Part shown: in pieces, positions 27,090 through 39,969 of the stretch
Layout of the letters: the number at the start of each line of letters is the position of its first letter
Position numbering within the stretch: position 1 is the stretch's first letter
Assembly: GCF_051020975.1 (NCBI RefSeq)
Contig: NW_027478169.1
Location: forward strand, 806,001-870,000
Reading direction: 5' to 3'
Length of the DNA stretch: 64,000 nucleotides
Source of the DNA: Osmia lignaria lignaria
Taxonomy: Eukaryota > Arthropoda > Insecta > Hymenoptera > Megachilidae
Notes under the pieces: model-generated
What the model saw: only the letters and a program-made list of their open reading frames with translations
Told to the model about the DNA's origin: nothing
Databases searched by the model: none
Translations under genes and position numbers: made by a program

Positions 27090-30000
27090 GGTTTCCTACA
27101 ATTTACGTTCTCTGATATTTTTTGATCAGAAGCGTAGTTTTCGAGATATATCGAGATATTTAAAAGCTTCGAAGCTGCACCAACATAATAGAGGTACAGA
27201 AACACCGTGGCCCCTTTCTTTGAGATAACTCTGCACTATTGCGAGCTGCAAATGCCACTTCCAGCTTAGCTGTGCAGAAGAAGAACAACAAGAAGAAGAA
27301 ATATCTCGAAATATGTCCGTCAGGCCCCTTCCCTTGAGATAAATCTGCAAATATCTCGGAAACGAAGCGAGCTATGGCAAAATGTTAAGATACCTTATTT
27401 GCAGAGAATTAAGTTTCCTACTTTTTATGTTTTATGATATTTTTTGATCAGATGCGTAGTTCTCGAGATATATCAAGATATTTAAAAGTTCCGAAGCCGC
27501 ACCAACATAATAGAGATACAGAAACACCGTGGCCCCTTTCTTTGAGATAACTCTGCACTACTGCGAGCTGCAAATGCCACTTCCAGCTTAGCTGTGCAGA
27601 AGAGGAACAACAAGAAGAAGAAATATCTCGGAATATGTCCGTCAGGCCCCTTCCCTTGAGCTAAATCTGCAAATATCTCGGAAACGATGCCAGCTATGGG
27701 AAAATGTTAAGAGACCTTTTTTGTAGAGAATTAAGTTTCCTACTTTTTGTGTTCTACAATATTTTTTGATCAGATGCGTAGTTCTCGAGATATATCAAGA
27801 TACTTAAAAGTTCCGAAGCCGCACCAACATAATAGAGATAAAGAAACACCGTGGCCCCTTTCTTTGAGATAACTCTGCACTATTGCGCGCTGCAAATGCC
27901 ACTTCCAGCTTAGCTGTGCAGAAGAAGAACAACAAGAAGAAGAAATATCTCGAAATATGTCCGTCAGGCCCCTTCCCTTGAGATAAATCTGCAAATATCT
28001 CGGAAACTAAGCGAGCTATGGCAAAATGTTAAGAGACCTTTTTTGTAGAGAATTAAGTTTCCTACTTTTTATGTTCTATGATATTTTTCGATCAGAGGCG
28101 TAGTTCTCGAGATATATCAAGATATTTAAAAGCTTCGAAGCTGCACCAATATAATAGAGGTACAGAAACACCGTGGCCCCTTTCTTTGAGATAACTCTGC
28201 ACTATTGCGCGCTGCAAATGCCACTTCCAGCTTAGCTGTGCAGAAGAAGAACAACAAGAAGAAGAAATATCTCGAAATATGTCCGTCAGGCCCCTTCCCT
28301 TGAGATAAATCTGCAAATATCTCTGAAACGAAGCGAGCTATGGCAAAATGTTAAGAGACCTTTTTTGTAGAAAATTAAGTTTCCTACTTTTCATGTTGTA
28401 TGATATTTTTTGATCAGATGCGTAGTTCTCGAGATATATCAAGATATTTAAAAATTCCGAAGCCGCACCAACATAATAGAGATACAGAAACACCGTGGCC
28501 CCTTTCTTTGAGATAACTCTGCACTACTGCGAGCTGCAAATGCCACTTCCAGCTTAGCTGTGCAGAAGAGGAACAACAAGAAGAAGAAATATCTCGGAAT
28601 ACGTCCGTCAGGCCCCTTCCCTTGAGCTAAATCTGCAAATATCTGGGAAACGAAGCGAGCTATGGCAAAATGTTACGAGACCTTTTTTGTAGAGAATTAA
28701 GTTTCCTACTTTTTATGTTCTACAATATTTTTTGATCAGATGCGTAGTTCTCGAGATATATCAAGATATTTAAAAGTTCCGAAGCCGCACCAACATAATA
28801 GAGATACAGAAACACCGTGGCCCCTTTCTTTGAGATAACTCTGCACTACTGCGAGCTGCAAATGCGACTTCCAGCTTAGCTGTGCAGAAGAGGAACAACA
28901 AGAAGAAGAAATATCTCGGAATATGTCCGTCAGGCCCCTTCCCTTGAGATAAATCTGCAAATATCTCGGAAACGAAGCGAGCTATGGCAAAATGTTAAGA
29001 GACCTTTTTTGTAGAGAAGTAAGTTTCCTACTTTTTATGTTCTATGATATTTTTTGATCAGATGCATAGTTCTCGAGATATATCCGGATATTTAAAAGTT
29101 CCGAAGCCGCACCAACATAATAGAGATACAGAAACACCGTGGCCCCTTTCTTTGAGGTAACTCTGCACTATTGCGAGCTGCAAATGCCACTTCCAGCTTA
29201 GCTGTGCAGAAGAAGAACAACAAGAAGAAGAAATATCTCGAAATATGTCCGTCAGGCCCCTTCCCTTGAGATAAATCTGCAAATATCTCGGAAACTAAGC
29301 GAGCTATGGCAAAATGTTAAGAGACCTTTTTTGTAGAGAATTAAGTTTCCTACTTTTTATGTTCTATGATATTTTTCGATCAGAGGCGTAGTTCTCGAGA
29401 TATATCAAGATATATAAAAGCTTCGAAGCTGCACCAATATAATAGAGGTACAGAAACACCGTGGCCCCTTTCTTTGAGATAACTCTGCACTATTGCGCGC
29501 TGCAAATGCCACTTCCAGCTTAGCTGTGCAGAAGAAGAACAACAAGAAGAAGAAATATCTCGAAATATGTCCGTCAGGCCCCTTCCCTTGAGATAAATCT
29601 GCAAATATCTCGGAAACGAAGCGAGCTATGGCAAAATGTTAAGAGACCTTTTTTGTAGAAAATTAAGTTTCCTACTTTTCATGTTGTATGATATTTTTTG
29701 ATCAGATGCGTAGTTCTCGAGATATATCAAGATATTTAAAAATTCCGAAGCCGCACCAACATAATAGAGATACAGAAACACCGTGGCCCCTTTCTTTGAG
29801 ATAACTCTGCACTACTGCGAGCTGCAAATGCCACTTCCAGCTTAGCTGTGCAGAAGAGGAACAACAAGAAGAAGAAATATCTCGGAATACGTCCGTCAGG
29901 CCCCTTCCCTTGAGCTAAATCTGCAAATATCTCGGAAACGAAGCGAGCTATGGCAAAATGTTACGAGACCTTTTTTGTAGAGAATTAAGTTTCCTACTTT

Positions 30001-30309
30001 TTATGTTCTACAATATTTTTTGATCAGATGCGTAGTTCTCGAGATATATCAAGATATTTAAAAGTTCCGAAGCCGCACCAACATAATAGAGATACAGAAA
30101 CACCGTGGCCCCTTTCTTTGAGGTAACTCTGCACTATTGCGAGCTGCAAATGCCACTTCCAGCTTAGCTGTGCAGAAGAAGAACAACAAGAAGAAGAAAT
30201 ATCTCGAAATATGTCCGTCAGGCCCCTTCCCTTGAGATAAATCTGCAAATATCTCGGAAACCAAGCGAGCTATGGCAAAATGTTAAGAGACCTATTTTGT
30301 AGAGAATTA
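27090..30309. repeat. 10-mer HOR unit, copy 1 of 4 (3220 bp)
   Basis: Ten monomers starting at ATTAGGTTTCC. A line-by-line comparison with copy 4 (exact offset 9660 bp) showed five substitutions in 3220 bp, about 99.8% identity. One of them, CCTATTTTG at 30294, is private to this copy. Confidence 0.9.
29411..29420 (+). promoter_or_regulatory. TATA-like motif in 10-mer copy 1
   Basis: TATATAAAAG arises from one T-to-A change in the usual TATTTAAAAG. It matches a eukaryotic TATA-box consensus, but no start site, downstream gene or other promoter element is visible. It occurs once per amplified 10-mer. Confidence 0.2.
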
Positions 30310-33300
30310 GGTTTCCTACAATTTACGTTCTCTGATATTTTTTGATCAGAAGCGTAGTTTTCGAGATATATCGAGATATTTAAAAGCTTCGAAGCTGCAC
30401 CAACATAATAGAGGTACAGAAACACCGTGGCCCCTTTCTTTGAGATAACTCTGCACTATTGCGAGCTGCAAATGCCACTTCCAGCTTAGCTGTGCAGAAG
30501 AAGAACAACAAGAAGAAGAAATATCTCGAAATATGTCCGTCAGGCCCCTTCCCTTGAGATAAATCTGCAAATATCTCGGAAACGAAGCGAGCTATGGCAA
30601 AATGTTAAGATACCTTATTTGCAGAGAATTAAGTTTCCTACTTTTTATGTTTTATGATATTTTTTGATCAGATGCGTAGTTCTCGAGATATATCAAGATA
30701 TTTAAAAGTTCCGAAGCCGCACCAACATAATAGAGATACAGAAACACCGTGGCCCCTTTCTTTGAGATAACTCTGCACTACTGCGAGCTGCAAATGCCAC
30801 TTCCAGCTTAGCTGTGCAGAAGAGGAACAACAAGAAGAAGAAATATCTCGGAATATGTCCGTCAGGCCCCTTCCCTTGAGCTAAATCTGCAAATATCTCG
30901 GAAACGATGCCAGCTATGGGAAAATGTTAAGAGACCTTTTTTGTAGAGAATTAAGTTTCCTACTTTTTGTGTTCTACAATATTTTTTGATCAGATGCGTA
31001 GTTCTCGAGATATATCAAGATACTTAAAAGTTCCGAAGCCGCACCAACATAATAGAGATAAAGAAACACCGTGGCCCCTTTCTTTGAGATAACTCTGCAC
31101 TATTGCGCGCTGCAAATGCCACTTCCAGCTTAGCTGTGCAGAAGAAGAACAACAAGAAGAAGAAATATCTCGAAATATGTCCGTCAGGCCCCTTCCCTTG
31201 AGATAAATCTGCAAATATCTCGGAAACTAAGCGAGCTATGGCAAAATGTTAAGAGACCTTTTTTGTAGAGAATTAAGTTTCCTACTTTTTATGTTCTATG
31301 ATATTTTTCGATCAGAGGCGTAGTTCTCGAGATATATCAAGATATTTAAAAGCTTCGAAGCTGCACCAATATAATAGAGGTACAGAAACACCGTGGCCCC
31401 TTTCTTTGAGATAACTCTGCACTATTGCGCGCTGCAAATGCCACTTCCAGCTTAGCTGTGCAGAAGAAGAACAACAAGAAGAAGAAATATCTCGAAATAT
31501 GTCCGTCAGGCCCCTTCCCTTGAGATAAATCTGCAAATATCTCTGAAACGAAGCGAGCTATGGCAAAATGTTAAGAGACCTTTTTTGTAGAAAATTAAGT
31601 TTCCTACTTTTCATGTTGTATGATATTTTTTGATCAGATGCGTAGTTCTCGAGATATATCAAGATATTTAAAAATTCCGAAGCCGCACCAACATAATAGA
31701 GATACAGAAACACCGTGGCCCCTTTCTTTGAGATAACTCTGCACTACTGCGAGCTGCAAATGCCACTTCCAGCTTAGCTGTGCAGAAGAGGAACAACAAG
31801 AAGAAGAAATATCTCGGAATACGTCCGTCAGGCCCCTTCCCTTGAGCTAAATCTGCAAATATCTGGGAAACGAAGCGAGCTATGGCAAAATGTTACGAGA
31901 CCTTTTTTGTAGAGAATTAAGTTTCCTACTTTTTATGTTCTACAATATTTTTTGATCAGATGCGTAGTTCTCGAGATATATCAAGATATTTAAAAGTTCC
32001 GAAGCCGCACCAACATAATAGAGATACAGAAACACCGTGGCCCCTTTCTTTGAGATAACTCTGCACTACTGCGAGCTGCAAATGCGACTTCCAGCTTAGC
32101 TGTGCAGAAGAGGAACAACAAGAAGAAGAAATATCTCGGAATATGTCCGTCAGGCCCCTTCCCTTGAGATAAATCTGCAAATATCTCGGAAACGAAGCGA
32201 GCTATGGCAAAATGTTAAGAGACCTTTTTTGTAGAGAAGTAAGTTTCCTACTTTTTATGTTCTATGATATTTTTTGATCAGATGCATAGTTCTCGAGATA
32301 TATCCGGATATTTAAAAGTTCCGAAGCCGCACCAACATAATAGAGATACAGAAACACCGTGGCCCCTTTCTTTGAGGTAACTCTGCACTATTGCGAGCTG
32401 CAAATGCCACTTCCAGCTTAGCTGTGCAGAAGAAGAACAACAAGAAGAAGAAATATCTCGAAATATGTCCGTCAGGCCCCTTCCCTTGAGATAAATCTGC
32501 AAATATCTCGGAAACTAAGCGAGCTATGGCAAAATGTTAAGAGACCTTTTTTGTAGAGAATTAAGTTTCCTACTTTTTATGTTCTATGATATTTTTCGAT
32601 CAGAGGCGTAGTTCTCGAGATATATCAAGATATATAAAAGCTTCGAAGCTGCACCAATATAATAGAGGTACAGAAACACCGTGGCCCCTTTCTTTGAGAT
32701 AACTCTGCACTATTGCGCGCTGCAAATGCCACTTCCAGCTTAGCTGTGCAGAAGAAGAACAACAAGAAGAAGAAATATCTCGAAATATGTCCGTCAGGCC
32801 CCTTCCCTTGAGATAAATCTGCAAATATCTCGGAAACGAAGCGAGCTATGGCAAAATGTTAAGAGACCTTTTTTGTAGAAAATTAAGTTTCCTACTTTTC
32901 ATGTTGTATGATATTTTTTGATCAGATGCGTAGTTCTCGAGATATATCAAGATATTTAAAAATTCCGAAGCCGCACCAACATAATAGAGATACAGAAACA
33001 CCGTGGCCCCTTTCTTTGAGATAACTCTGCACTACTGCGAGCTGCAAATGCCACTTCCAGCTTAGCTGTGCAGAAGAGGAACAACAAGAAGAAGAAATAT
33101 CTCGGAATACGTCCGTCAGGCCCCTTCCCTTGAGCTAAATCTGCAAATATCTCGGAAACGAAGCGAGCTATGGCAAAATGTTACGAGACCTTTTTTGTAG
33201 AGAATTAAGTTTCCTACTTTTTATGTTCTACAATATTTTTTGATCAGATGCGTAGTTCTCGAGATATATCAAGATATTTAAAAGTTCCGAAGCCGCACCA

Positions 33301-33529
33301 ACATAATAGAGATACAGAAACACCGTGGCCCCTTTCTTTGAGGTAACTCTGCACTATTGCGAGCTGCAAATGCCACTTCCAGCTTAGCTGTGCAGAAGAA
33401 GAACAACAAGAAGAAGAAATATCTCGAAATATGTCCGTCAGGCCCCTTCCCTTGAGATAAATCTGCAAATATCTCGGAAACCAAGCGAGCTATGGCAAAA
33501 TGTTAAGAGACCTTTTTTGTAGAGAATTA
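30310..33529. repeat. 10-mer HOR unit, copy 2 of 4
   Basis: Same ten-monomer order as copy 1. I noticed no private substitution, so this copy may be closest to the amplified sequence. It contains AATGCGACTTCC, TATATCCGG and ATATATAAAAG in their expected monomers. Confidence 0.9.
32631..32640 (+). promoter_or_regulatory. TATA-like motif in 10-mer copy 2
   Basis: Same TATATAAAAG variant in the equivalent monomer. A promoter role is unsupported beyond the motif. Confidence 0.2.
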
Positions 33530-36500
33530 GGTTTCCTACAATTTACGTTCTCTGATATTTTTTGATCAGAAGCGTAGTTTTCGAGATATATCGAGATATT
33601 TAAAAGCTTCGAAGCTGCACCAACATAATAGAGGTACAGAAACACCGTGGCCCCTTTCTTTGAGATAACTCTGCACTATTGCGAGCTGCAAATGCCACTT
33701 CCAGCTTAGCTGTGCAGAAGAAGAACAACAAGAAGAAGAAATATCTCGAAATATGTCCGTCAGGCCCCTTCCCTTGAGATAAATCTGCAAATATCTCGGA
33801 AACGAAGCGAGCTATGGCAAAATGTTAAGATACCTTATTTGCAGAGAATTAAGTTTCCTACTTTTTATGTTTTATGATATTTTTTGATCAGATGCGTAGT
33901 TCTCGAGATATATCAAGATATTTAAAAGTTCCGAAGCCGCACCAACATAATAGAGATACAGAAACACCGTGGCCCCTTTCTTTGAGATAACTCTGCACTA
34001 CTGCGAGCTGCAAATGCCACTTCCAGCTTAGCTGTGCAGAAGAGGAACAACAAGAAGAAGAAATATCTCGGAATATGTCCGTCAGGCCCCTTCCCTTGAG
34101 CTAAATCTGCAAATATCTCGGAAACGATGCCAGCTATGGGAAAATGTTAAGAGACCTTTTTTGTAGAGAATTAAGTTTCCTACTTTTTGTGTTCTACAAT
34201 ATTTTTTGATCAGATGCGTAGTTCTCGAGATATATCAAGATACTTAAAAGTTCCGAAGCCGCACCAACATAATAGAGATAAAGAAACACCGTGGCCCCTT
34301 TCTTTGAGATAACTCTGCACTATTGCGCGCTGCAAATGCCACTTCCAGCTTAGCTGTGCAGAAGAAGAACAACAAGAAGAAGAAATATCTCGAAATATGT
34401 CCGTCAGGCCCCTTCCCTTGAGATAAATCTGCAAATATCTCGGAAACTAAGCGAGCTATGGCAAAATGTTAAGAGACCTTTTTTGTAGAGAATTAAGTTT
34501 CCTACTTTTTATGTTCTATGATATTTTTCGATCAGAGGCGTAGTTCTCGAGATGTATCAAGATATTTAAAAGCTTCGAAGCTGCACCAATATAATAGAGG
34601 TACAGAAACACCGTGGCCCCTTTCTTTGAGATAACTCTGCACTATTGCGCGCTGCAAATGCCACTTCCAGCTTAGCTGTGCAGAAGAAGAACAACAAGAA
34701 GAAGAAATATCTCGAAATATGTCCGTCAGGCCCCTTCCCTTGAGATAAATCTGCAAATATCTCTGAAACGAAGCGAGCTATGGCAAAATGTTAAGAGACC
34801 TTTTTTGTAGAAAATTAAGTTTCCTACTTTTCATGTTGTATGATATTTTTTGATCAGATGCGTAGTTCTCGAGATATATCAAGATATTTAAAAATTCCGA
34901 AGCCGCACCAACATAATAGAGATACAGAAACACCGTGGCCCCTTTCTTTGAGATAACTCTGCACTACTGCGAGCTGCAAATGCCACTTCCAGCTTAGCTG
35001 TGCAGAAGAGGAACAACAAGAAGAAGAAATATCTCGGAATACGTCCGTCAGGCCCCTTCCCTTGAGCTAAATCTGCAAATATCTGGGAAACGAAGCGAGC
35101 TATGGCAAAATGTTACGAGACCTTTTTTGTAGAGAATTAAGTTTCCTACTTTTTATGTTCTACAATATTTTTTGATCAGATGCGTAGTTCTCGAGATATA
35201 TCAAGATATTTAAAAGTTCCGAAGCCGCACCAACATAATAGAGATACAGAAACACCGTGGCCCCTTTCTTTGAGATAACTCTGCACTACTGCGAGCTGCA
35301 AATGCGACTTCCAGCTTAGCTGTGCAGAAGAGGAACAACAAGAAGAAGAAATATCTCGGAATATGTCCGTCAGGCCCCTTCCCTTGAGATAAATCTGCAA
35401 ATATCTCGGAAACGAAGCGAGCTATGGCAAAATGTTAAGAGACCTTTTTTGTAGAGAAGTAAGTTTCCTACTTTTTATGTTCTATGATATTTTTTGATCA
35501 GATGCATAGTTCTCGAGATATATCCGGATATTTAAAAGTTCCGAAGCCGCACCAACATAATAGAGATACAGAAACACCGTGGCCCCTTTCTTTGAGGTAA
35601 CTCTGCACTATTGCGAGCTGCAAATGCCACTTCCAGCTTAGCTGTGCAGAAGAAGAACAACAAGAAGAAGAAATATCTCGAAATATGTCCGTCAGGCCCC
35701 TTCCCTTGAGATAAATCTGCAAATATCTCGGAAACTAAGCGAGCTATGGCAAAATGTTAAGAGACCTTTTTTGTAGAGAATTAAGTTTCCTACTTTTTAT
35801 GTTCTATGATATTTTTCGATCAGAGGCGTAGTTCTCGAGATATATCAAGATATATAAAAGCTTCGAAGCTGCACCAATATAATAGAGGTACAGAAACACC
35901 GTGGCCCCTTTCTTTGAGATAACTCTGCACTATTGCGCGCTGCAAATGCCACTTCCAGCTTAGCTGTGCAGAAGAAGAACAACAAGAAGAAGAAATATCT
36001 CGAAATATGTCCGTCAGGCCCCTTCCCTTGAGATAAATCTGCAAATATCTCGGAAACGAAGCGAGCTATGGCAAAATGTTAAGAGACCTTTTTTGTAGAA
36101 AATTAAGTTTCCTACTTTTCATGTTGTATGATATTTTTTGATCAGATGCGTAGTTCTCGAGATATATCAAGATATTTAAAAATTCCGAAGCCGCACCAAC
36201 ATAATAGAGATACAGAAACACCGTGGCCCCTTTCTTTGAGATAACTCTGCACTACTGCGAGCTGCAAATGCCACTTCCAGCTTAGCTGTGCAGAAGAGGA
36301 ACAACAAGAAGAAGAAATATCTCGGAATACGTCCGTCAGGCCCCTTCCCTTGAGCTAAATCTGCAAATATCTCGGAAACGAAGCGAGCTATGGCAAAATG
36401 TTACGAGACCTTTTTTGTAGAGAATTAAGTTTCCTACTTTTTATGTTCTACAATATTTTTTGATCAGATGCGTAGTTCTCGAGATATATCAAGATATTTA

Positions 36501-36749
36501 AAAGTTCCGAAGCCGCACCAACATAATAGAGATACAGAAACACCGTGGCCCCTTTCTTTGAGGTAACTCTGCACTATTGCGAGCTGCAAATGCCACTTCC
36601 AGCTTAGCTGTGCAGAAGAAGAACAACAAGAAGAAGAAATATCTCGAAATATGTCCGTCAGGCCCCTTCCCTTGAGATAAATCTGCAAATATCTCGGAAA
36701 CCAAGCGAGCTATGGCAAAATGTTAAGAGACCTTTTTTGTAGAGAATTA
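33530..36749. repeat. 10-mer HOR unit, copy 3 of 4
   Basis: Same order as the other copies. One private change was noticed: GATGTATC in place of GATATATC (34554). Confidence 0.9.
35851..35860 (+). promoter_or_regulatory. TATA-like motif in 10-mer copy 3
   Basis: Same TATATAAAAG variant in the equivalent monomer. A promoter role is unsupported beyond the motif. Confidence 0.2.
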
Positions 36750-39700
36750 GGTTTCCTACAATTTACGTTCTCTGATATTTTTTGATCAGAAGCGTAGTTT
36801 TCGAGATATATCGAGATATTTAAAAGCTTCGAAGCTGCACCAACATAATAGAGGTACAGAAACACCGTGGCCCCTTTCTTTGAGATAACTCTGCACTATT
36901 GCGAGCTGCAAATGCCACTTCCAGCTTAGCTGTGCAGAAGAAGAACAACAAGAAGAAGAAATATCTCGAAATATGTCCGTCAGGCCCCTTCCCTTGAGAT
37001 AAATCTGCAAATATCTCGGAAACGAAGCGAGCTATGGCAAAATGTTAAGATACCTTATTTGCAGAGAATTAAGTTTCCTACTTTTTATGTTTTATGATAT
37101 TTTTTGATCAGATGCGTAGTTCTCGAGATATATCAAGATATTTAAAAGTTCCGAAGCCGCACCAACATAATAGAGATACAGAAACACCGTGGCCCCTTTC
37201 TTTGAGATAACTCTGCACTACTGCGAGCTGCAAATGCCACTTCCAGCTTAGCTGTGCAGAAGAGGAACAACAAGAAGAAGAAATATCTCGGAATATGTCC
37301 GTCAGGCCCCTTCCCTTGAGCTAAATCTGCAAATATCTCGGAAACGATGCCAGCTATGGGAAAATGCTAAGAGACCTTTTTTGTAGAGAATTAAGTTTCC
37401 TACTTTTTGTGTTCTACAATATTTTTTGATCAGATGCGTAGTTCTCGAGATATATCAAGATACTTAAAAGTTCCGAAGCCGCACCAACATAATAGAGATA
37501 AAGAAACACCGTGGCCCCTTTCTTTGAGATAACTCTGCACTATTGCGCGCTGCAAATGCCACTTCCAGCTTAGCTGTGCAGAAGAAGAACAACAAGAAGA
37601 AGAAATATCTCGAAATATGTCCGTCAGGCCCCTTCCCTTGAGATAAATCTGCAAATATCTCGGAAACTAAGCGAGCTATGGCAAAATGTTAAGAGACCTT
37701 TTTTGTAGAGAATTAAGTTTCCTACTTTTTATGTTCTATGATATTTTTCGATCAGAGGCGTAGTTCTCGAGATATATCAAGATATTTAAAAGCTTCGAAG
37801 CTGCACCAATATAATAGAGGTACAGAAACACCGTGGCTCCTTTCTTTGAGATAACTCTGCACTATTGCGCGCTGCAAATGCCACTTCCAGCTTAGCTGTG
37901 CAGAAGAAGAACAACAAGAAGAAGAAATATCTCGAAATATGTCCGTCAGGCCCCTTCCCTTGAGATAAATCTGCAAATATCTCTGAAACGAAGCGAGCTA
38001 TGGCAAAATGTTAAGAGACCTTTTTTGTAGAAAATTAAGTTTCCTACTTTTCATGTTGTATGATATTTTTTGATCAGATGCGTAGTTCTCGAGATATATC
38101 AAGATATTTAAAAATTCCGAAGCCGCACCAACATAATAGAGATACAGAAACACCGTGGCCCCTTTCTTTGAGATAACTCTGCACTACTGCGAGCTGCAAA
38201 TGCCACTTCCAGCTTAGCTGTGCAGAAGAGGAACAACAAGAAGAAGAAATATCTCGGAATACGTCCGTCAGGCCCCTTCCCTTGAGCTAAATCTGCAAAT
38301 ATCTGGGAAACGAAGCGAGCTATGGCACAATGTTACGAGACCTTTTTTGTAGAGAATTAAGTTTCCTACTTTTTATGTTCTACAATATTTTTTGATCAGA
38401 TGCGTAGTTCTCGAGATATATCAAGATATTTAAAAGTTCCGAAGCCGCACCAACATAATAGAGATACAGAAACACCGTGGCCCCTTTCTTTGAGATAACT
38501 CTGCACTACTGCGAGCTGCAAATGCGACTTCCAGCTTAGCTGTGCAGAAGAGGAACAACAAGAAGAAGAAATATCTCGGAATATGTCCGTCAGGCCCCTT
38601 CCCTTGAGATAAATCTGCAAATATCTCGGAAACGAAGCGAGCTATGGCAAAATGTTAAGAGACCTTTTTTGTAGAGAAGTAAGTTTCCTACTTTTTATGT
38701 TCTATGATATTTTTTGATCAGATGCATAGTTCTCGAGATATATCCGGATATTTAAAAGTTCCGAAGCCGCACCAACATAATAGAGATACAGAAACACCGT
38801 GGCCCCTTTCTTTGAGGTAACTCTGCACTATTGCGAGCTGCAAATGCCACTTCCAGCTTAGCTGTGCAGAAGAAGAACAACAAGAAGAAGAAATATCTCG
38901 AAATATGTCCGTCAGGCCCCTTCCCTTGAGATAAATCTGCAAATATCTCGGAAACTAAGCGAGCTATGGCAAAATGTTAAGAGACCTTTTTTGTAGAGAA
39001 TTAAGTTTCCTACTTTTTATGTTCTATGATATTTTTCGATCAGAGGCGTAGTTCTCGAGATATATCAAGATATATAAAAGCTTCGAAGCTGCACCAATAT
39101 AATAGAGGTACAGAAACACCGTGGCCACTTTCTTTGAGATAACTCTGCACTATTGCGCGCTGCAAATGCCACTTCCAGCTTAGCTGTGCAGAAGAAGAAC
39201 AACAAGAAGAAGAAATATCTCGAAATATGTCCGTCAGGCCCCTTCCCTTGAGATAAATCTGCAAATATCTCGGAAACGAAGCGAGCTATGGCAAAATGTT
39301 AAGAGACCTTTTTTGTAGAAAATTAAGTTTCCTACTTTTCATGTTGTATGATATTTTTTGATCAGATGCGTAGTTCTCGAGATATATCAAGATATTTAAA
39401 AATTCCGAAGCCGCACCAACATAATAGAGATACAGAAACACCGTGGCCCCTTTCTTTGAGATAACTCTGCACTACTGCGAGCTGCAAATGCCACTTCCAG
39501 CTTAGCTGTGCAGAAGAGGAACAACAAGAAGAAGAAATATCTCGGAATACGTCCGTCAGGCCCCTTCCCTTGAGCTAAATCTGCAAATATCTCGGAAACG
39601 AAGCGAGCTATGGCAAAATGTTACGAGACCTTTTTTGTAGAGAATTAAGTTTCCTACTTTTTATGTTCTACAATATTTTTTGATCAGATGCGTAGTTCTC

Positions 39701-39969
39701 GAGATATATCAAGATATTTAAAAGTTCCGAAGCCGCACCAACATAATAGAGATACAGAAACACCGTGGCCCCTTTCTTTGAGGTAACTCTGCACTATTGC
39801 GAGCTGCAAATGCCACTTCCAGCTTAGCTGTGCAGAAGAAGAACAACAAGAAGAAGAAATATCTCGAAATATGTCCGTCAGGCCCCTTCCCTTGAGATAA
39901 ATCTGCAAATATCTCGGAAACCAAGCGAGCTATGGCAAAATGTTAAGAGACCTTTTTTGTAGAGAATTA
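36750..39969. repeat. 10-mer HOR unit, copy 4 of 4
   Basis: Last complete unit. Four substitutions are private to it: AAATGCTAAG (37367), GTGGCTCC (37838), GGCACAATG (38328) and GGCCACTTTC (39127). The run of 10-mers ends at 39969, where ATTAGGTTTCCTAC is replaced by ATTAAGTTTCCCAC. Confidence 0.9.
39071..39080 (+). promoter_or_regulatory. TATA-like motif in 10-mer copy 4
   Basis: Same TATATAAAAG variant in the equivalent monomer. A promoter role is unsupported beyond the motif. Confidence 0.2.

Noticed and set aside
27090..39969. Four 10-mer copies as a pure assembly duplication
   Set aside because: Copies carry private substitutions (30294, 34554, 37367, 37838, 38328, 39127), so they are not exact duplicates of one sequence. 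The true copy number could still be mis-assembled, and only spanning reads can settle it.
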